Source of the DNA: Candidatus Lloydbacteria bacterium RIFCSPLOWO2_02_FULL_54_12
GTDB lineage: Bacteria > Patescibacteriota > Minisyncoccia > Phycocordibacterales > UBA6899
Length of the DNA stretch: 6,882 bases
Direction: 5' to 3'
Assembly (NCBI GenBank): GCA_001819095.1
Contig: MHLS01000052.1
Location: 24,932 to 31,813, forward strand
How positions within the stretch are numbered: the stretch's first letter is position 1; the number at the start of each line of letters is the position of its first letter. The position numbers and the translations under genes were made by a program. This document shows, piece by piece, positions 4,573 to 6,882 of the stretch. The notes under the pieces were generated by a model that saw only the letters and a list, made by a program, of their open reading frames with translations, made no database searches and was not told the DNA's origin.

Positions 4573-6093
4573 CTAAAGAATGTTCGCTTTTGCCAAAATG
4601 TGTCGCACGGAATAACGAGACTGGTGCGTCACGGAGAGTGCTTTTTCCGCCCGCTTCTTGGTGATGAAACCCGCAGTGACCTCACGAGAAAGACGCGTTG
4701 CGTCGGGGTGAAAACCGAGCATGTGCAACGCTTTGGTCTCCGCCGCACGCGCAAAAAGACAGGAGTTTGCGTTTGTCTCAATGAGTTTTTCGCCAGGAGG
4801 CAACTCCCAGCCCATTTTTTTAAGGATCTTTTTTGTTTCTTTTTCTGTGCGTCGAAAGAGGAACGGGGAGTGGACAATGGAGACGGCAGGTTTGTTATGA
4901 AACGGTTTCAATACGCGCGTTGCACGAAATTCCGGTGCGCGTCCATGCTTGCTCAAATGTGCCCACTCGTTGATCCCCAGTACGACCGTGCGGACCCCGT
5001 GCTTGAGCGCTTCGGCGTAATACGCTCTGATGACGACCCGGCGACACAGTTGGCACGTCCGCACGAACGGAAGCGCGTGCGAACATTTCACCGAATAATG
5101 TTTTCTCCCTTCTTTGTAGAGTCGGCGGAATTTTTCACTTAATTTTGGAGAGGGCTTCTCGTCATAGAGCGCCGCGGTGAGTGCGAATGACCTTCGGTCG
5201 ATGGGGCGAATGTAGGGCCGAATGTCGATCCGCTTATATTGCACACCCAACTGGCGTGCCACCCGGGCGGCGCGACTAAAGACATGCTTCGGATAGTATC
5301 CGGTATCGAAACTAAAGGCGAGAATGCGAAAACCTCGTTTTTGCAACTGTCGAAGCATCGCACTTGAGTCTTTGCCCCCTGAAATGCCGACCATGATATC
5401 GAACCCCCTATGGCCTTTTCCCACCTGGGACGTAAAAGCGCGCAACTCGTCCTTGAGAATACTCTTGCGGAAATATTTTCGAAACTGTGCGCAGATGTCA
5501 CAATAGCCCTCGCCACTCAAACGAATCACCGGATTGCGGTTTCCGTTTACGCAAATACGGCATTCACGATACCTTACTTCGTCGAGGATTTTCTTTGCCA
5601 TTGCTACAACACGCTCCTTTTCAGTATGAAAAACAACGTGGGCGACTTTTTTAATATGCTTGGTGTGGTAAATCCGCTCTTCGTCCTTGATCTCTTTCTG
5701 CAACGAACGGCCGTCGCCTCGTATGCAGAGCCGCCGCAGAAGAGCGCTTTGTGACGCCTCGAGACAAACGACGAAATATCCCCGCTCCTTGAGGTACACC
5801 GCGTTTTCGTAGCCACGGAGTCCCGAAGCGATCACGAAACCGCCTTTTTTCAAAGCAACTCGTTCGAGCGCTTTCCCGATAAAAGTTTTTCCGTGAGATT
5901 TGACCAAGCGCCCGTACAGTGCCCGCGCTTCCTCTCGTGACAAAACAGTACCAAATGAGCGTAAAACTTTCGATCCTTCTAAACAAAAAACTCCGCGTTC
6001 GCGGAGCCGTAGTTCTCGAGCAAGTGTTGTCTTGCCGCTTGCCGGCGGACCAAAGATAACGACGCCTTTGTAATTCCACTTTGCTGTTTTCAT
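4573..6093 (-). CDS. Fusion of P-loop nucleotide-kinase-like domain and zinc-ribbon PP-loop ATPase
   Basis: A 506-residue two-domain protein. Residues 1-170 form a P-loop NTPase with Walker A GPPASGKT (15-22). Further features, ASGLRGYENAVYLKERGYFVVCLEAS near 89-114 and an Arg-rich LLRRLCIRGDGRS (118-130), recall dephospho-CoA-kinase-like or UPF0200-type kinases. A four-cysteine ribbon follows (C178, C181, C198, C201). Next is a PP-loop ATP pyrophosphatase with SGGKDSS (238-244), FSFDTGYYPKH downstream of it, and a C347-x-x-C350 pair before a helix ending VVLGINEW. PP-loop enzymes adenylate a substrate for thiolation or amidation. The ribbon plus PP-loop resembles N-acetyl sugar amidotransferases (WbpG-like), while the CxxC resembles TtcA/Ncs6 tRNA thiolases. 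The conserved tail is TRLSREVTAGFITKKRA. The frame could start at 6177, but that would add 28 residues encoded by the promoter region. The ATG at 6093 puts Walker A in its usual place. Activity is not known. Confidence 0.85.
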   Translation of the reverse strand: MKTAKWNYKGVVIFGPPASGKTTLARELRLRERGVFCLEGSKVLRSFGTVLSREEARALYGRLVKSHGKTFIGKALERVALKKGGFVIASGLRGYENAVYLKERGYFVVCLEASQSALLRRLCIRGDGRSLQKEIKDEERIYHTKHIKKVAHVVFHTEKERVVAMAKKILDEVRYRECRICVNGNRNPVIRLSGEGYCDICAQFRKYFRKSILKDELRAFTSQVGKGHRGFDIMVGISGGKDSSAMLRQLQKRGFRILAFSFDTGYYPKHVFSRAARVARQLGVQYKRIDIRPYIRPIDRRSFALTAALYDEKPSPKLSEKFRRLYKEGRKHYSVKCSHALPFVRTCQLCRRVVIRAYYAEALKHGVRTVVLGINEWAHLSKHGRAPEFRATRVLKPFHNKPAVSIVHSPFLFRRTEKETKKILKKMGWELPPGEKLIETNANSCLFARAAETKALHMLGFHPDATRLSREVTAGFITKKRAEKALSVTHQSRYSVRHILAKANIL

Positions 6094-6102
6094 CGGGAGA
6101 TT

Positions 6103-6131
6103 AACATAGCAAATCGAAGAAAAAAGCGCAA
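6103..6131 (-). promoter_or_regulatory. Promoter of the kinase/PP-loop fusion gene
   Basis: On the minus strand TTGCGC (6131-6126) is followed by a 17-nt spacer and TATGTT (6108-6103), preceded by TGC, making an extended -10. The box ends 9 nt before the ATG at 6093, leaving a leader of about three bases at most. An overlapping GTTAAT ends exactly 6 nt before the ATG and would give a leaderless mRNA. No Shine-Dalgarno is present. Confidence 0.5.
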
Positions 6132-6159
6132 CCGCCCCACACTGATTTCGGCCTGTAAC

Positions 6160-6186
6160 AAAAACCACCGAGGACACTCTCGGTGG
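6160..6186 (-). terminator. Rho-independent terminator of the GNAT gene
   Basis: CCACCGAG (6165-6172) pairs with CTCGGTGG (6179-6186) around a 6-nt loop. On the minus strand the stem is followed by five T residues (6164-6160). It lies 6 bp after the GNAT stop codon and separates that gene from the fusion gene downstream. Confidence 0.85.
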
Positions 6187-6192
6187 GCATGA

Positions 6193-6633
6193 TCACAGCT
6201 TCTTTTCGATGGGAATGATGGGCATGGGAAACTCACCCCAGCCCCGCTTCTTGAACAGCGCGCGGGATCCGACGTTGTCCTCACGCACATAACCGATAAC
6301 AATCCGCGCACCACGCGACTTGAGCCGCTTCTCCGCTTCCTCGGCAAGCAATCTGCCATATCCTCGTCCTTGCCATATCGGATCGACGGTAAGATGCCAG
6401 AGCGACGAAGCCCACGGATCAAAGATCGTCACGACCATACCGCGGATGTAACCGCCTACCGCCAGCACAATGATCGATTCGGGGTCGTGTGCAAGTTTCG
6501 CTCGAAGGGCTTCCTCGCTATCAACACCCGATTCATAGAGCCCCGCCGTCTGAAGGATGGCCGTAAGAGTGCGGCACTCGTCAGGCGAACAATTGCGCAG
6601 CAAAAGGTCCTCGCCAATGGTCGTCGTTATCAA
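6193..6633 (-). CDS. GNAT-family N-acetyltransferase
   Basis: A 146-residue acetyltransferase using acetyl-CoA. The core SSLWHLTVDPIWQGRGYG (76-93) contains strand beta-4 and the pyrophosphate-binding loop QGRGYG (88-93). A helix LLAEEAEKRLKSRGA follows, then IVIGYVREDNVGSRALFKKRGW (111-132), the standard RimI/YpeA-type end with Asn120, which often helps CoA binding. The length fits a single GNAT domain. The substrate, whether a protein N-terminus, an amine or a small molecule, cannot be predicted. I chose the TTG at 6633 because a perfect AGGAGG lies four bases upstream and a promoter precedes it. The longer frame, from an ATG at 6711, would run through that promoter and the Shine-Dalgarno and add 26 residues outside the domain. 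The gene diverges from tRNA-Lys and ends at its own terminator. Confidence 0.87.
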   Translation of the reverse strand: MITTTIGEDLLLRNCSPDECRTLTAILQTAGLYESGVDSEEALRAKLAHDPESIIVLAVGGYIRGMVVTIFDPWASSLWHLTVDPIWQGRGYGRLLAEEAEKRLKSRGARIVIGYVREDNVGSRALFKKRGWGEFPMPIIPIEKKL

Positions 6634-6637
6634 TTTT

Positions 6638-6643
6638 CCTCCT
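6638..6643 (-). promoter_or_regulatory. Consensus Shine-Dalgarno deciding a TTG start
   Basis: AGGAGG on the minus strand (6643-6638) is followed by AAAA and a TTG at 6633. It is the only full-consensus ribosome binding site in the window and identifies the GNAT start. Confidence 0.75.
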
Positions 6644-6667
6644 GTGGGGTAAGCGTTCCTAACCACC

Positions 6668-6695
6668 ATTATGCAAATTCGTGTCCGCGTCGCAA
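6668..6695 (-). promoter_or_regulatory. Promoter of the GNAT gene
   Basis: On the minus strand TTGCGA (6695-6690), a 16-nt spacer and CATAAT (6673-6668) form a reasonable sigma70-type promoter. Transcription would start near 6661, giving a leader of about 28 nt that contains the AGGAGG. Confidence 0.55.
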
Positions 6696-6729
6696 GCCTC
6701 AACCAAAACAAACACCGGAAACAAAAAAA

Positions 6730-6758
6730 TTGAGTCTTGGGGCAAGGCGTGTTATAAC
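6730..6758 (+). promoter_or_regulatory. Sigma70-type promoter of tRNA-Lys
   Basis: TTGAGT (6730-6735), a 17-nt spacer and TATAAC (6753-6758) with an upstream TGT form a strong promoter with an extended -10. Predicted initiation near 6765 leaves a 5' leader of about 13 nt before the mature tRNA. It shares the 144-bp gene-free stretch 6634-6777 with the oppositely directed GNAT promoter. Confidence 0.78.
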
Positions 6759-6777
6759 GTGAAAGTTCGGGATATTT

Positions 6778-6850
6778 CCGCCCATAGCTCAGCTGGTAGA
6801 GCAGCTGCCTTTTAAGCAGACGGTCGCAGGTTCGATTCCTGCTGGGCGGA
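6778..6850 (+). tRNA. tRNA-Lys(UUU)
   Basis: A 73-nt cloverleaf. The acceptor CCGCCCA pairs with TGGGCGG, with discriminator A at 6850. The D arm is GCTC/GAGC with an AGCTGGTA loop. The anticodon stem is GCTGC/GCAGA around the loop CTTTTAA, giving anticodon TTT (6811-6813) for lysine. The variable loop is CGGTC, and the T arm GCAGG-TTCGATT-CCTGC is standard. Two details stand out: the top pair of the anticodon stem is a G27-A43 mismatch, and the first pair is C1-G72. The 3' CCA is not encoded (CAC follows), so a CCA-adding enzyme is required. It appears to be a single-gene unit with its own promoter and terminator. Confidence 0.96.
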
Positions 6851-6856
6851 CACGAG

Positions 6857-6880
6857 AAAGCCGCACTTCTGTGCGGTTTT
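6857..6880 (+). terminator. Terminator of tRNA-Lys
   Basis: CCGCAC (6861-6866) pairs with GTGCGG (6871-6876) around a TTCT loop. TTTT follows, and AAAG upstream can extend the stem. It begins 7 bases after the tRNA 3' end. Confidence 0.85.
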
Positions 6881-6882
6881 CG

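Noticed and set aside
4091..4573. Operon of DUF454 with neighbouring genes
   Set aside because: A strong terminator follows the gene, and the next gene is on the opposite strand.
4444..5142. 232-residue open frame on the plus strand
   Set aside because: It lies opposite the 3' part of the kinase/PP-loop gene, whose motifs are clear, and it has no recognisable motif or start signal. It is a shadow frame.
6094..6177. N-terminal extension of the fusion protein to an ATG at 6177
   Set aside because: The extra 28 residues would be encoded by the promoter and run back into the GNAT terminator. The ATG at 6093 has promoter spacing and puts the Walker A motif near residue 15.
6634..6711. Longer GNAT protein starting at ATG 6711 or ATG 6669
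   Set aside because: These starts fall before or inside the likely promoter, and the consensus AGGAGG sits just upstream of the TTG at 6633.

Overview
The window looks like bacterial chromosome from the Candidate Phyla Radiation, most likely a Parcubacteria-type (Patescibacteria) genome of roughly 50% GC. This is an inference from several things: short, tightly packed genes on both strands; a type IV pseudopilin of the KARD-K-RI type; a MurE-like ligase with a shortened N-terminus; few Shine-Dalgarno sites; and a tRNA without an encoded CCA. UGA is used as an ordinary stop by four genes, which argues against the recoded Gracilibacteria and Absconditabacteria.

Layout from left to right. (1) The 3' end of a secreted, cysteine-containing protein with four DxNxDGxxD calcium-binding-type loops (to 916, +). 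(2) A MurE-like Mur ligase lacking most of domain 1 (962-2239, +). It converges on a SpoU/TrmH-family RNA methyltransferase (2334-2858, -), and a 20-bp perfect hairpin at the junction probably terminates both. (3) A 20-bp divergent promoter element between the methyltransferase and a small DoxX-like membrane protein (2873-3250, +), followed by a type IV pilin-like protein (3275-3853, +). (4) A 237-bp gene-free stretch full of hairpins, two of which look like relatives of IS200/IS605-type ends. (5) A DUF454/YbaN-like membrane protein (4091-4447, +) with a strong terminator, then three back-to-back hairpins. (6) A 506-residue fusion of a P-loop nucleotide-kinase-like domain with a zinc-ribbon PP-loop ATPase (4573-6093, -). 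(7) A GNAT acetyltransferase (6193-6633, -). (8) tRNA-Lys(UUU) with a good sigma70-type promoter and a terminator (6778-6850, +).

The genes do not form one pathway. They are mostly single transcription units, separated by their own promoters and terminators, with themes of cell envelope or surface (Mur ligase, pseudopilin, calcium-binding surface protein, DoxX and DUF454 membrane proteins) and RNA modification or decoding (SpoU methyltransferase, possibly the PP-loop protein, tRNA-Lys). The clearest regulatory pattern is a split in initiation signals. Three ATG genes have an extended -10 box ending exactly 6 nt before the ATG, the geometry of leaderless mRNAs. The two genes with TTG starts each have a Shine-Dalgarno sequence. 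The most unusual protein is the kinase/PP-loop fusion.
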